A program made the translations under genes and the position numbers. From Chitinophaga sp. LS1 (GTDB taxonomy: Bacteria; Bacteroidota; Bacteroidia; Chitinophagales; Chitinophagaceae), in the NCBI RefSeq assembly GCF_034274695.1, contig NZ_CP128362.1:4218501-4282500 (forward strand): a DNA stretch of 64,000 nt, read 5' to 3'. Shown here in pieces: positions 18,726-28,468 of the stretch (positions are counted from its first letter, which is position 1; each line of letters opens with the position of its first letter). Below the pieces are notes generated by a model. The model ran no database searches. It had not been told where the DNA came from and was given only the letters and a program-made list of their open reading frames with translations.

Positions 18726-18984
18726 AAATAATATCTATTGTCAGTATTGATCTTAATACAGCATATAGGGAGCTTCTTTGCAGATAATAAATAGGAGGTC
18801 AGGAGGAAAAGGACTGCATCTAATGGCAGTTTAAAAAGAGTATATAAGTAAATATACTGGAAATTTGCTGTTTAATGAATAATTTGATTAAATAAACAGG
18901 TTATAGGTTATGTACAGATATGTCACTAGATATTTGTGGTTTATTATGGTTGATATTTACATTGACTATTTCAGTGGTTAATTA

Positions 18985-19005
18985 TACTTTTGTTTAATTA
19001 AACAA
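18985..19005 (+). promoter_or_regulatory. Promoter overlapped by a 16-bp perfect palindrome
   Basis: TACTTTTG (18985-18992) matches TAnnTTTG. Overlapping it, TTGTTTAATTAAACAA (18990-19005) is a perfect palindrome made of the same TTGTTTAA half-site seen at the crtI promoter. A repressor bound here would cover the -7 element. Confidence 0.6.
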
Positions 19006-19022
19006 TGTGAAATATAAACAAA

Positions 19023-19205
19023 ATGTCGAACCTTACTCAGGCTGTAAAAAACATTCTGCTTGCTGATGATGATCTGGACGATAATGTTGTTTTCATGGAT
19101 GTTGTTAATGAGATTGACAATCAAATAAATGTTAGCATAGTAAATGATGGGGAGGAGCTGATTATCGGGTATCGAATCAACCACGACCAGCCTGGATGCT
19201 TGTAA
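19023..19205 (+). pseudogene. Response regulator receiver domain, truncated
   Basis: 60 codons starting like a single-domain receiver protein: NILLADDDLDDNVVFMDVVN, with the acidic pocket DDD, then VSIVNDGEEL. After that the sequence leaves the family and stops, before the phospho-acceptor Asp and the Lys. The promoter with the palindrome upstream is intact. Probably a remnant of a light- or stress-linked response regulator gene. Confidence 0.7.
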
Positions 19206-19305
19206 TCTCACAGGTTTTCATCTTAATCACTTCGAATTTTAGAACTGAAAGTAATATTAGAGATAACAAGCAGGCCTGGCAAAGATCTGGCGGGCCTAAA
19301 ACAAG

Positions 19306-19341
19306 AACGAGGCCGTATCAGAAGTTAGATACGGCCTCGTT
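19306..19341 (-). terminator. Terminator of the esterase gene
   Basis: Perfect 14-bp arms AACGAGGCCGTATC and GATACGGCCTCGTT around an 8-base loop, ten bases after the esterase stop codon. The minus-strand side has only a short T-rich tail. Confidence 0.7.
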
Positions 19342-19350
19342 GAAATGGCA

Positions 19351-21294
<1,944 letters not shown>

Positions 21295-21459
21295 TTAATA
21301 CTTCGTTAATACAGACGTGCGTAAACAATGGCGGGTGTTATTTATTTTTACCCAACAATAGTAAGGTATTTTCCGAAGAAATCATTGCTTTAACTTTTTG
21401 ATGGGGCTCCTGCCATCATTATGGTTGAGGAGTCGCTAATAGTTCAAAGGCGGTGATAC

Positions 21460-21840
21460 TTATTCCTCATCATTTAACGATGTTTTTCCGTGTGATCTCA
21501 GTATCAGGTTTCTCAGGCGGGCTTCGTTTTCATCACCCCAATGGCCTAAAGCTGAGATGATGGGAATTAAAGTCATCCCAAAATCGGTAAGATAGTATTC
21601 TACCTTGGGAGGTACTATCGGGTGTATTATTTTTGAAACAAGTTCATGTTGCTCAAGCTCATTCAACTGAATATTTAACACTCTCCGGGAAGCATCCGGA
21701 ATTTTCCGTTGGAGTTCACTTGGCCGCCGGTGCCCTTCGTTGATAAACCATAATAACCTTATCTTCCACTTTCCATATAAGACCTCCGCAATTAGATCGA
21801 GTCCGCAATTCAGGTTTGGTAAAATTTTTCTTTCATACAT
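21460..21840 (-). CDS. HxlR-type winged-helix regulator
   Basis: 126 aa. Typical HxlR/MarR-like pattern: LIAEVLYGKWKIRLLWFINE, then GHRRPSELQRKIPDASRRVL, then a wing with VEYYLTDFG. Such proteins often sense redox or electrophile stress. Divergent from an SDR gene with a 38-bp palindrome in between, the probable operator for both. Confidence 0.9.
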   Translation of the reverse strand: MYERKILPNLNCGLDLIAEVLYGKWKIRLLWFINEGHRRPSELQRKIPDASRRVLNIQLNELEQHELVSKIIHPIVPPKVEYYLTDFGMTLIPIISALGHWGDENEARLRNLILRSHGKTSLNDEE

Positions 21841-21864
21841 AACAACAAAAATAACTGATGTTCC

Positions 21865-21902
21865 GGATTCGGATAGGGATAAATTTATCCCTATCCGAAT
21901 CC
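21865..21902. promoter_or_regulatory. 38-bp perfect palindrome between hxlR and SDR genes
   Basis: Left arm GGATTCGGATAGGGATAAA (21865-21883) is followed without spacer by its exact reverse complement (21884-21902). It sits 24 bases upstream of the HxlR start, in the divergent promoter region, which suggests a dimeric regulator site or a two-dimer operator. Confidence 0.7.
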
Positions 21903-21959
21903 TATTTCCGTACTTGTTTAAAGTGATACTATGTTACAATTTTGTACAAATGTTAAGAT

Positions 21960-22754
21960 ATGCAAAACGGATTCCATTTCAATAACGAATTATCAGGTAA
22001 GATCGCATTGGTAACAGGGGGCACAAAAGGGGTGGGAAAAGCCATTGCCGAAAGATTGCTAAGTGCAGGTGCTACGGTAATTACTACAGCAAGAAAAGCA
22101 CCGGAAGAGCCGAATGCTCAACTTCATTTTATTGCAGCAGATCTTAGTAAATCCGAAGGAGCAAAGAAAGTGGCACAGGAGGTTTTGTCTACATATGGCA
22201 GACTTGACATACTTGTAAACAATCTTGGCGGCTCTGAAACACCTGGTGGTGGATTTGCGGTTTTAAGCGATGAAGATTGGGAGCAAACCCTTCAAACGAA
22301 TTTGCTGGCGCCCGTGCGTTTAGACAGGGAATTTTTAACACAAATGCTGGCACAGAAAAGCGGCGTAATTATCCATATTGCATCTATTCAGGGGAAGTTG
22401 CCGTTGTACGATTCCACCTTGCCTTATGCTGCTGCAAAAGCAGGGCTTATCAATTACAGCAAAGGGTTGTCAAAAGAAGTATCTCCCAAAGGCATACGGG
22501 TGTTGACCGTTTCACCGGGTTGGATCATGACCACATCTGCCACACGCATGGTAGAACGTATCGCAGAAAACTCAAACACCACTATGCAGCAAGCCACGCA
22601 AAGCATTATGGACGCGTTAGGAGGAATACCTTACGGCAGACCCGCACAACCTGAGGAAGTGGCCGAGTTGGTCGGTTTTTTGGTTTCATCCAGGGCGAAT
22701 TATCTAACCGGAACAGAATACATTATTGACGGAGGAACGATCCCAACGATTTAA
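21960..22754 (+). CDS. SDR-family oxidoreductase
   Basis: 264 aa classical short-chain dehydrogenase. Cofactor motif LVTGGTKGVGKA (TGxxxGxG), the NNLGG loop, the Ser-Tyr-Lys catalytic set (IASIQG..., YAAAKAG) and the C-terminal YLTGTEYIIDGG. NAD(P)H-dependent, substrate unknown. Divergent from the HxlR gene and followed after 20 bases by a SnoaL-like gene. Confidence 0.92.
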   Translation: MQNGFHFNNELSGKIALVTGGTKGVGKAIAERLLSAGATVITTARKAPEEPNAQLHFIAADLSKSEGAKKVAQEVLSTYGRLDILVNNLGGSETPGGGFAVLSDEDWEQTLQTNLLAPVRLDREFLTQMLAQKSGVIIHIASIQGKLPLYDSTLPYAAAKAGLINYSKGLSKEVSPKGIRVLTVSPGWIMTTSATRMVERIAENSNTTMQQATQSIMDALGGIPYGRPAQPEEVAELVGFLVSSRANYLTGTEYIIDGGTIPTI

Positions 22755-22774
22755 TAGGTTTAAATATTGATACA

Positions 22775-23098
22775 ATGAATTTACCAAAAGTAATAGCAGA
22801 TTTAGTACATGCACAGGACAGTTTTGATAGTATCGCTTACACCAATTGTTTTTCTGAAACAGCAGTGGTATATGACGAAGGCAATACGCATACAGGAAAA
22901 AAAGAGATACAGCAATGGATTACCGAAGCAAATAGAAAATATAAGACAACGATGAATCCAATAGCCTATAAGGAAAAAGGTGCTGCATCTTTACTAACAG
23001 CAGAATTATCAGGAACGTTTCCGGGTAGTCCCATTGTGCTGCATTATCATTGTGAAATTACCGACGGATTGATAAGTTCTTTGAGGATAACGTCGTAA
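22775..23098 (+). CDS. SnoaL/NTF2-like protein
   Basis: 107 aa, a small alpha+beta barrel of the NTF2/SnoaL type (FSETAVVYDEGNTHTGKKEI, PIVLHYHCEITDGLISSL). No signal peptide. Directly behind the SDR gene and ended by a strong terminator, so they form a two-gene operon probably under HxlR control. Confidence 0.85.
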   Translation: MNLPKVIADLVHAQDSFDSIAYTNCFSETAVVYDEGNTHTGKKEIQQWITEANRKYKTTMNPIAYKEKGAASLLTAELSGTFPGSPIVLHYHCEITDGLISSLRITS

Positions 23099-23211
23099 TG
23101 AGTTTGATGTATAATTCCGGTATTGTATTAAGGTGGATGGAAGGCGTTAGCAAGAAATGCAACGCTGATCTGTATGAATGACTATAAACCAAGCCATTAT
23201 TATATAATATG

Positions 23212-23251
23212 AAATGCTCCTAAAAACTAACAGCTTTTAGGAGCATTTTTA
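23212..23251 (+). terminator. Terminator of the SDR-SnoaL operon
   Basis: Arms AAATGCTCCTAAAA and TTTTAGGAGCATTT, 14 bp, loop of 9, followed by a short T run. Confidence 0.8.
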
Positions 23252-23305
23252 TAATGGGAAAAGAGATGGATTTTTGGGAGTTGTTCAGGCCCCCGATGTT
23301 TACCG

Positions 23306-25099
23306 TTATTTCATTTTCTTCAATATGTTCTTTACTGGATTAATAGAATCAAAAATATGGCTTAGGGCGCCAGGTGCCAGGGAATTGTTGTTGTTATGAC
23401 ATGTGAAACAGCTGAAAGTGGTTCCTTGTAGATAAGTTTCCATGGTACTGTTAGCCAGCAAACTGGTACCTATTGCGCTGCCTTTGGAGGGATCTGAGGA
23501 ATAGACGTTTCCATTAGGAGCTGTGCCACTATTCGTCCATGTGGCACCAATAAATACATAGTTTTTGCGAATATCATTGCCGGGGATCATGCCCATAATA
23601 TTATTGTTGATTGATATTACTTCAGTATTGGAAGCGGAAGCGCTGGTATCCTGTTGGTTGGGAACAAGGTTAAAGGCTGCACCGAAAGGGAATAGACGCA
23701 GTGTATTGCTGGCGCTGATAGTTGTATAAGGTGCTTCAGCAAACAGTGTATTAACGCTGTCTGCAGTCATGTGAGGGTTATTGAAGGAATCAGCAGGTAG
23801 TGAAGTATTGCTGTTAAAGAGCCAGTTGCCTTTGTCTGCCGGAACAGTCTGTACTATTTTGTTGGAATCGATATATTGATAAGACGCATTAGGTGTATTG
23901 CTATTATGTTCAAATGTCGCCCATATCATTTCCGGGTGACCAGCCACACTGCCTACTACGTGCATTCCTACCAATGCAAGTTTTACCTGTTGTTGACCGG
24001 TGACAGGCCATTCTGAAGGGGAGCTTGTATTGTAAGTAGGGATGATAGCGTCTATTGTAACAAAACCACTTGCGTCGCTGAGGCTATCTGCAATGATCCA
24101 CGAAGTTTTTAATTCAATGGCCAGTGCATTGGAATCAGGAGGTAGACTGTAGCCTTGTTGTTTTGCGTAAGCCATAATGCTATCCCGGCCAGAGAGGGTA
24201 GTGGGGAACTGGTAACCTGACATATATTTAGCCTGCACGGCGGCAAGGAAATAAGCATACATGTCATTGACAAATGTTATATAATATACGAGCGAGCCAT
24301 TTTGTGCCATTAGTGCATCTTGTGTAGCCTGTGCCAATTCTGTTTCTACCTGGTTACCATTCATATCAAAGAAAACATTTCCATTGCTGGTAGCAAATGC
24401 ATGGATGACGTTTTTGGGATTTGTAAGCTTAGTGACAAATTGCGGTTTTTCGATGGCTACCCCTTGTTTATCTTTTAAAAGAATAATCCCCTTAGCATCT
24501 TTCCCGACAGGGCCTAGTTCAATTATTTTGCCAGAACTGTTTTTTACCAGCACTTTTTCTCCGGCTTTGTGGAACCACACTTCAAATAGATGGCCTTTCC
24601 TGTCAGAGAATAAAGGTAGTCTGTTAGGACCATTTTTTTTGAGAGCAGGGACTACCGGTAAGATGGTACCAGGAAGATGTTTAATCAGTGTCATACCTCC
24701 GGAAGTATCAGGAGCGACTGTATAAAATACCGGCGATTCCAGTACTCTTCCGGTAGATCCATACTCGCCAGTGTTGGGTGACGTAACCCATAAGAACATG
24801 CGTTCGGACCATTGGTAGAAATCGCAATTGTTTTGATGACCGAACGTGATACTATTAGCGGGAGTAACATGTCCGTTTTCTGTTGCTTTGCCTGTCAGGA
24901 ACCATGTGTTAAATGTGTCTTGTGGAATGGTACAGGTGGATAATGCGTCTTGTGGTAATTGAATGGTGGAATAAGCGGTCTTGTTTTGTGAAAGTACAGC
25001 AGGCTTCTTGCTGTTGTCTTTACATGCGCTCCATAGCAGGACTGCGCCTGTAACCGTAAGGAAAAGGATTGCAATAATAGTGTTTTTCATCTTGTTCAT
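23306..25099 (-). CDS. Lipoprotein with a CXXCH haem-c motif, function unknown
   Basis: 597 aa. The signal peptide ends at LLWSAC, a lipobox. A single CXXCH occurs near the C-terminus (FSCFTCHNNNN), as in cytochrome c proteins, but no other cytochrome fold marks are obvious. The middle has WSERMFLWVTSPN and VKLALVGMHVVGSVAGHPEM, which I do not tie to a named family. It is probably exported and may bind one haem. Single gene with its own leader, separated by about 320 bases from the transporter genes upstream. Confidence 0.7.
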   Translation of the reverse strand: MNKMKNTIIAILFLTVTGAVLLWSACKDNSKKPAVLSQNKTAYSTIQLPQDALSTCTIPQDTFNTWFLTGKATENGHVTPANSITFGHQNNCDFYQWSERMFLWVTSPNTGEYGSTGRVLESPVFYTVAPDTSGGMTLIKHLPGTILPVVPALKKNGPNRLPLFSDRKGHLFEVWFHKAGEKVLVKNSSGKIIELGPVGKDAKGIILLKDKQGVAIEKPQFVTKLTNPKNVIHAFATSNGNVFFDMNGNQVETELAQATQDALMAQNGSLVYYITFVNDMYAYFLAAVQAKYMSGYQFPTTLSGRDSIMAYAKQQGYSLPPDSNALAIELKTSWIIADSLSDASGFVTIDAIIPTYNTSSPSEWPVTGQQQVKLALVGMHVVGSVAGHPEMIWATFEHNSNTPNASYQYIDSNKIVQTVPADKGNWLFNSNTSLPADSFNNPHMTADSVNTLFAEAPYTTISASNTLRLFPFGAAFNLVPNQQDTSASASNTEVISINNNIMGMIPGNDIRKNYVFIGATWTNSGTAPNGNVYSSDPSKGSAIGTSLLANSTMETYLQGTTFSCFTCHNNNNSLAPGALSHIFDSINPVKNILKKMK

Positions 25100-25330
25100 T
25101 TTGATTTTGAGGAAGTAATTAGAAATTGTGTCCTTTCAAGATGTCGTATAGGTTATGATTATTACTAAAGATAGGGGAATGTGAGTAATTTGAAGCTTCT
25201 TCTTTTCCTCTTTTGGGAAGTTGAGAAAATATTGGTTTATATGCTAGCCAAATTTTAGTTTCAGATCCTGAGGAAAAAAAGGAAATCCGGGAAGAAAGAA
25301 GGGGAATCGGTGGTAAAATACATAAAGATC

Positions 25331-25378
25331 CCTACCGGTAAGTTTTTAAACCAGGTGCAATTGATTTTGAAAAACTGA
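25331..25378 (+). repeat. R1 repeat, degenerate copy
   Basis: CCTACCGGTAAGTTTT, TAAACCAGGTG and TTGAT in the same order and spacing as the R1 copies, with several mismatches. This 322-base gap holds nothing else recognisable; a weak 6-bp hairpin lies at its right edge. Confidence 0.45.
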
Positions 25379-25421
25379 TGTAATCTGAGTACTGCTTCAA
25401 CATCAGATCCAGTCAGCCATC

Positions 25422-26438
25422 TTACTTATTCATCACAATGTTCGCAGGCAGTACATGCTCAGGAATAAATGCTGTAGTGAACATTTCTTTAACAGGCAGG
25501 TCCTTTTTCAGCAACCCAATTCTTTTGGCTACATTATAGATCTCCTGTAGTTCTTTTTCATCTGGCGTCAGGCGAACATATGATACGCGTCTGGGTGTGG
25601 ATGTCAAAATATAATTCAGCAGTGAGGAATCCTGTCTATTATATCTGGAAATGATTTTTGCGGCATCGGCACGATGGATCTCAGCCCAGGCCCCAGACTC
25701 TGCTATACCCCGCACAAGTTCTTTTACTACTTCTGGTTGATTGTTAATGAGATCTTCATGTACGACCAGGACACATGATATGAAATTAGGCCAGATATCC
25801 CTGGCGTAATAGAGCACCTTTCCTATTCCCTCTTTCTCCGCTTTTGCACAAAAGGGCTCACCTACAAAATATCCGTCTATGGCCTTGGCGGCTAATGCTG
25901 TAGGCATATCTGGTGGTGGTAATGGTACAAATTGCAGATCATCTGGTGATAGGCCCTGCTTCTCCAGCAGCTTCAATAATACAAAATGCTGATTGCTGTA
26001 AAGACTGGGAATAGCGATCTTTTTTCCTTTGAGATCATGCAGGTTTTTAGCACTGCTATTGATGGGTATCACCAGTTCTGAGCCATCCCGGTGACCGAGG
26101 TAGCAGATCTTTACCGGCACGCCGTCTTCTCTCAGTTTCATAGCCAGCGGGGCTAACATAAAGGTAGCCTGTAATTTTTTGGATTGTATGGCACTTGCAA
26201 TGGTAGGGAAGTCGGAGAACTTCTGAGACTTGAAATGAATGGCTGCGCCGGAAGTTTTGGTGGCATAGTCAACCACCGGGCAGGTCAGATGACAGGTAAC
26301 AGGCAGATAGCCTACCTGTAATTCCTGCGGCAGTTTCGTGGCAGTGCCGGAAGTTGTCTTTTCCAGTGGCAGGACACGGAAGCGCAGGATAGCCAGCAGG
26401 GCCACTACCAGTCCTATACCCAATAGTATCTTTTTCAT
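25422..26438 (-). CDS. ABC transporter substrate-binding protein (SsuA/TauA/NMT1-like)
   Basis: 338 aa. N-terminal hydrophobic anchor (LLGIGLVVALLAILRF), then an NMT1-like periplasmic-binding fold: LQVGYLPVTCHLTCPVVDYA, FMLAPLAMKLREDGVPVKI, DLKGKKIAIPSLYSNQHFVL, AIDGYFVGEPFCAKAE. Such proteins bring nitrate, sulfonates, or thiamine-pyrimidine-like ligands; the ligand is open. Last gene of an ABC transporter set in which all three parts are present. Confidence 0.88.
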   Translation of the reverse strand: MKKILLGIGLVVALLAILRFRVLPLEKTTSGTATKLPQELQVGYLPVTCHLTCPVVDYATKTSGAAIHFKSQKFSDFPTIASAIQSKKLQATFMLAPLAMKLREDGVPVKICYLGHRDGSELVIPINSSAKNLHDLKGKKIAIPSLYSNQHFVLLKLLEKQGLSPDDLQFVPLPPPDMPTALAAKAIDGYFVGEPFCAKAEKEGIGKVLYYARDIWPNFISCVLVVHEDLINNQPEVVKELVRGIAESGAWAEIHRADAAKIISRYNRQDSSLLNYILTSTPRRVSYVRLTPDEKELQEIYNVAKRIGLLKKDLPVKEMFTTAFIPEHVLPANIVMNK

Positions 26439-26459
26439 AATTTATATTTATTTCAGGGG

Positions 26460-27179
26460 TTATACAAGAATTTTCTCCATTACATGGGCAGCTACTTCCA
26501 GCAGCTCGGGCTGGGTATTATGCCTTGGATGGGCTACTTTTACATACATCTCATGACAAACACTGGTAGGGCGGCTTGTCAAAATGATGATCCGGTCAGC
26601 TATCTGCACTGCCTCATCAATATCGTGGGTCACCATGACGAGTGTCTTGGGTCGCTTATCCAATAATCGGATAAGTTCCTTCCTGATTTCCATGCGGGAC
26701 AGATAATCCAGGGAAGAGAAAGGTTCATCCATGAAAATGATATCTGAAGTACCCGCCAATACCCTGGCAAGTTCCACCCGCTGCTTCATCCCGCCGGACA
26801 ACTCATGGGGATAATATTTTTCAAAGCCTTTCAGATTGACCAGATTGATCAGGTCCTGGATTTCTGCATCCCGACGTACAATATCTTTCATGTGACGCAG
26901 GCCAATACCCACGTTTTCTGCCACCGTCAGCCAGGGAAACAGACCGCCCTGTTGGAAGACCGTACGTACGGAACTAGTAACCTTTACCCGACCGCTGGCA
27001 GGTTGCAGATACCCCGTTAACAGGTTGAGCAAAGTCGTTTTTCCACACCCGGAAGGGCCTACAATCACTACCCTTTCCCCACGCCTCACCTCGATAGTGA
27101 TATTGTCCAGTACTTTCATGTTGCCGTATGTAAAGGAAACATTCTCCAGTATAATATGTGCGTGATCATTGTTTACCAT
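26460..27179 (-). CDS. ABC transporter ATP-binding protein (SsuB/TauB-like)
   Basis: 239 aa. Walker A GPSGCGKTT, Q-loop VFQQGGLFPW, signature LSGGMKQR, Walker B IIFMDEPFSSLD and the H-loop VTHDIDEA. Overlaps the permease gene by 14 bases, showing coupling. Confidence 0.95.
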   Translation of the reverse strand: MVNNDHAHIILENVSFTYGNMKVLDNITIEVRRGERVVIVGPSGCGKTTLLNLLTGYLQPASGRVKVTSSVRTVFQQGGLFPWLTVAENVGIGLRHMKDIVRRDAEIQDLINLVNLKGFEKYYPHELSGGMKQRVELARVLAGTSDIIFMDEPFSSLDYLSRMEIRKELIRLLDKRPKTLVMVTHDIDEAVQIADRIIILTSRPTSVCHEMYVKVAHPRHNTQPELLEVAAHVMEKILV

Positions 27180-27924
27180 AACCCCATTTTAAATTATCAG
27201 CTTTTGTAAATCTTTGGAATAATTTGTCAATGCCCGTACCAATGGTGCCGATCGTAATCATATAACAGACGGCTGTATCCAGTCGTAAGCCGTTTCTGGC
27301 ATCCCATATCCCATATCCCAATCCATCCTGACAACCGACCATTTCTGCGGCTACAATGACCACCCAGCTGATACCATAGCAAATTCTCATAGAAGTCAGT
27401 AATTGCGGCATAATAGCCGGCAACGTGACCTTAAACAGCAGTTCTGTACCGTTATAGTCATGATCTCTGGCCACACGGAAATAAATATCCGGGATCGTAG
27501 CAACAGCTGATATTACTGATAAGGTAAGCGGAAAAAAGGTGGCCAGGAATATCAGGAAAATAGCTGGCTTGTCACCGATATGGAACCATAATATCGCAAA
27601 AGGTATCCAGGCCAGTGGAGATAAGGAACGGAAGAAATTGAGTATCGGCAGTATAGCCGTATTCCAGTTTCGGTTCCTTCCCAACCACAGCCCGATAGGG
27701 ATAGCCAGGCATGCTGACGATAAAAATCCGATGGCAACTCTCCATAAAGAAGCAACAATATCATTCAATAAGCGAGCGGTGGAGAGCTCCTCCTGGAAAC
27801 TTTTTACCACGGACAGCGGAGAGGGGAATGCATATTCAGGGAAGATCTTTAATAAAGAAATCACCTGCCAGCAGACTAAGATAAACAGGATAGCCAGCGG
27901 TGCCAGCCAATTTTTATGTATCAT
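27166..27924 (-). CDS. ABC transporter permease (SsuC/TauC-like)
   Basis: 252 aa, about six membrane spans, BPD_transp_1 family. The coupling loop contains EMVGCQDGLGYGIWDARN. Starts 82 bases after the SnoaL-like gene, which is the widest gap inside the minus-strand run, so a separate promoter is possible. Confidence 0.93.
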   Translation of the reverse strand: MIHKNWLAPLAILFILVCWQVISLLKIFPEYAFPSPLSVVKSFQEELSTARLLNDIVASLWRVAIGFLSSACLAIPIGLWLGRNRNWNTAILPILNFFRSLSPLAWIPFAILWFHIGDKPAIFLIFLATFFPLTLSVISAVATIPDIYFRVARDHDYNGTELLFKVTLPAIMPQLLTSMRICYGISWVVIVAAEMVGCQDGLGYGIWDARNGLRLDTAVCYMITIGTIGTGIDKLFQRFTKADNLKWGYGKQ

Positions 27925-28006
27925 ATTGCGCGTATTTTTGGGGTAATAGTTACCTGGACCGCATTGCTGCGATCATTTTTCTGTAGATGTCAGGCGGAAA
28001 TACTAT

Positions 28007-28453
28007 TTATTCTTCCCCGAAATTATCGTAATAGGTATAATCTCCTGAAATCTTGCCGTCCTGGAATGTAAAAATTGTACAGATAGGTAATTCAAAAGTG
28101 GTACTGTCAGGGGCAGTGCCTTTGGATACAAACTCTACGATGACATGCTGATCACCTGATGGGTACATTTTTACTATCTCATCCCTGACATCCGGGAATG
28201 CCTGCTGCAAGCCACTGTACTTTTCAATAACCTGGGCGGTGGTCTGTTTCACTAATCCACTTCCTAATGAGGGATCCTTGAATTCAGCTGTGGGCGTGTA
28301 CATTTCAGCCATCTTTTTCCAGTCGTGGTTATTAAAATGCTCGAAATACTGTTTTACCAGGGCCTCATTGTCGTTACTCATAGTTGTCGATTTTTGGTTG
28401 TTACATGAAATGAATATCCACATTACAAAAAACAATCCTGATACTTTCTTCAT
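28007..28453 (-). CDS. SnoaL-like lipoprotein
   Basis: 148 aa. Lipobox FISC (Cys17), then a SnoaL/NTF2 fold (EALVKQYFEHFNNHDWKKMA, FQDGKISGDYTYYDNF). SnoaL-type folds act as polyketide cyclases, or only bind ligands. Lipidation places it in the envelope, so a binding or protective role is as likely as catalysis. Lies 15 bases after the receptor gene in the enediyne-cassette run. Confidence 0.8.
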   Translation of the reverse strand: MKKVSGLFFVMWIFISCNNQKSTTMSNDNEALVKQYFEHFNNHDWKKMAEMYTPTAEFKDPSLGSGLVKQTTAQVIEKYSGLQQAFPDVRDEIVKMYPSGDQHVIVEFVSKGTAPDSTTFELPICTIFTFQDGKISGDYTYYDNFGEE

Positions 28454-28468
28454 ATTTAAACAGATGGT

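Noticed and set aside
19023..19205. Functional short response regulator
   Set aside because: The phospho-acceptor Asp and conserved Lys are missing because the family match ends after VNDGEEL.
25422..27924. Specific naming as nitrate, taurine or aliphatic sulfonate transporter
   Set aside because: The substrate-binding protein belongs to a broad NMT1-like group and no assimilatory enzymes are adjacent.
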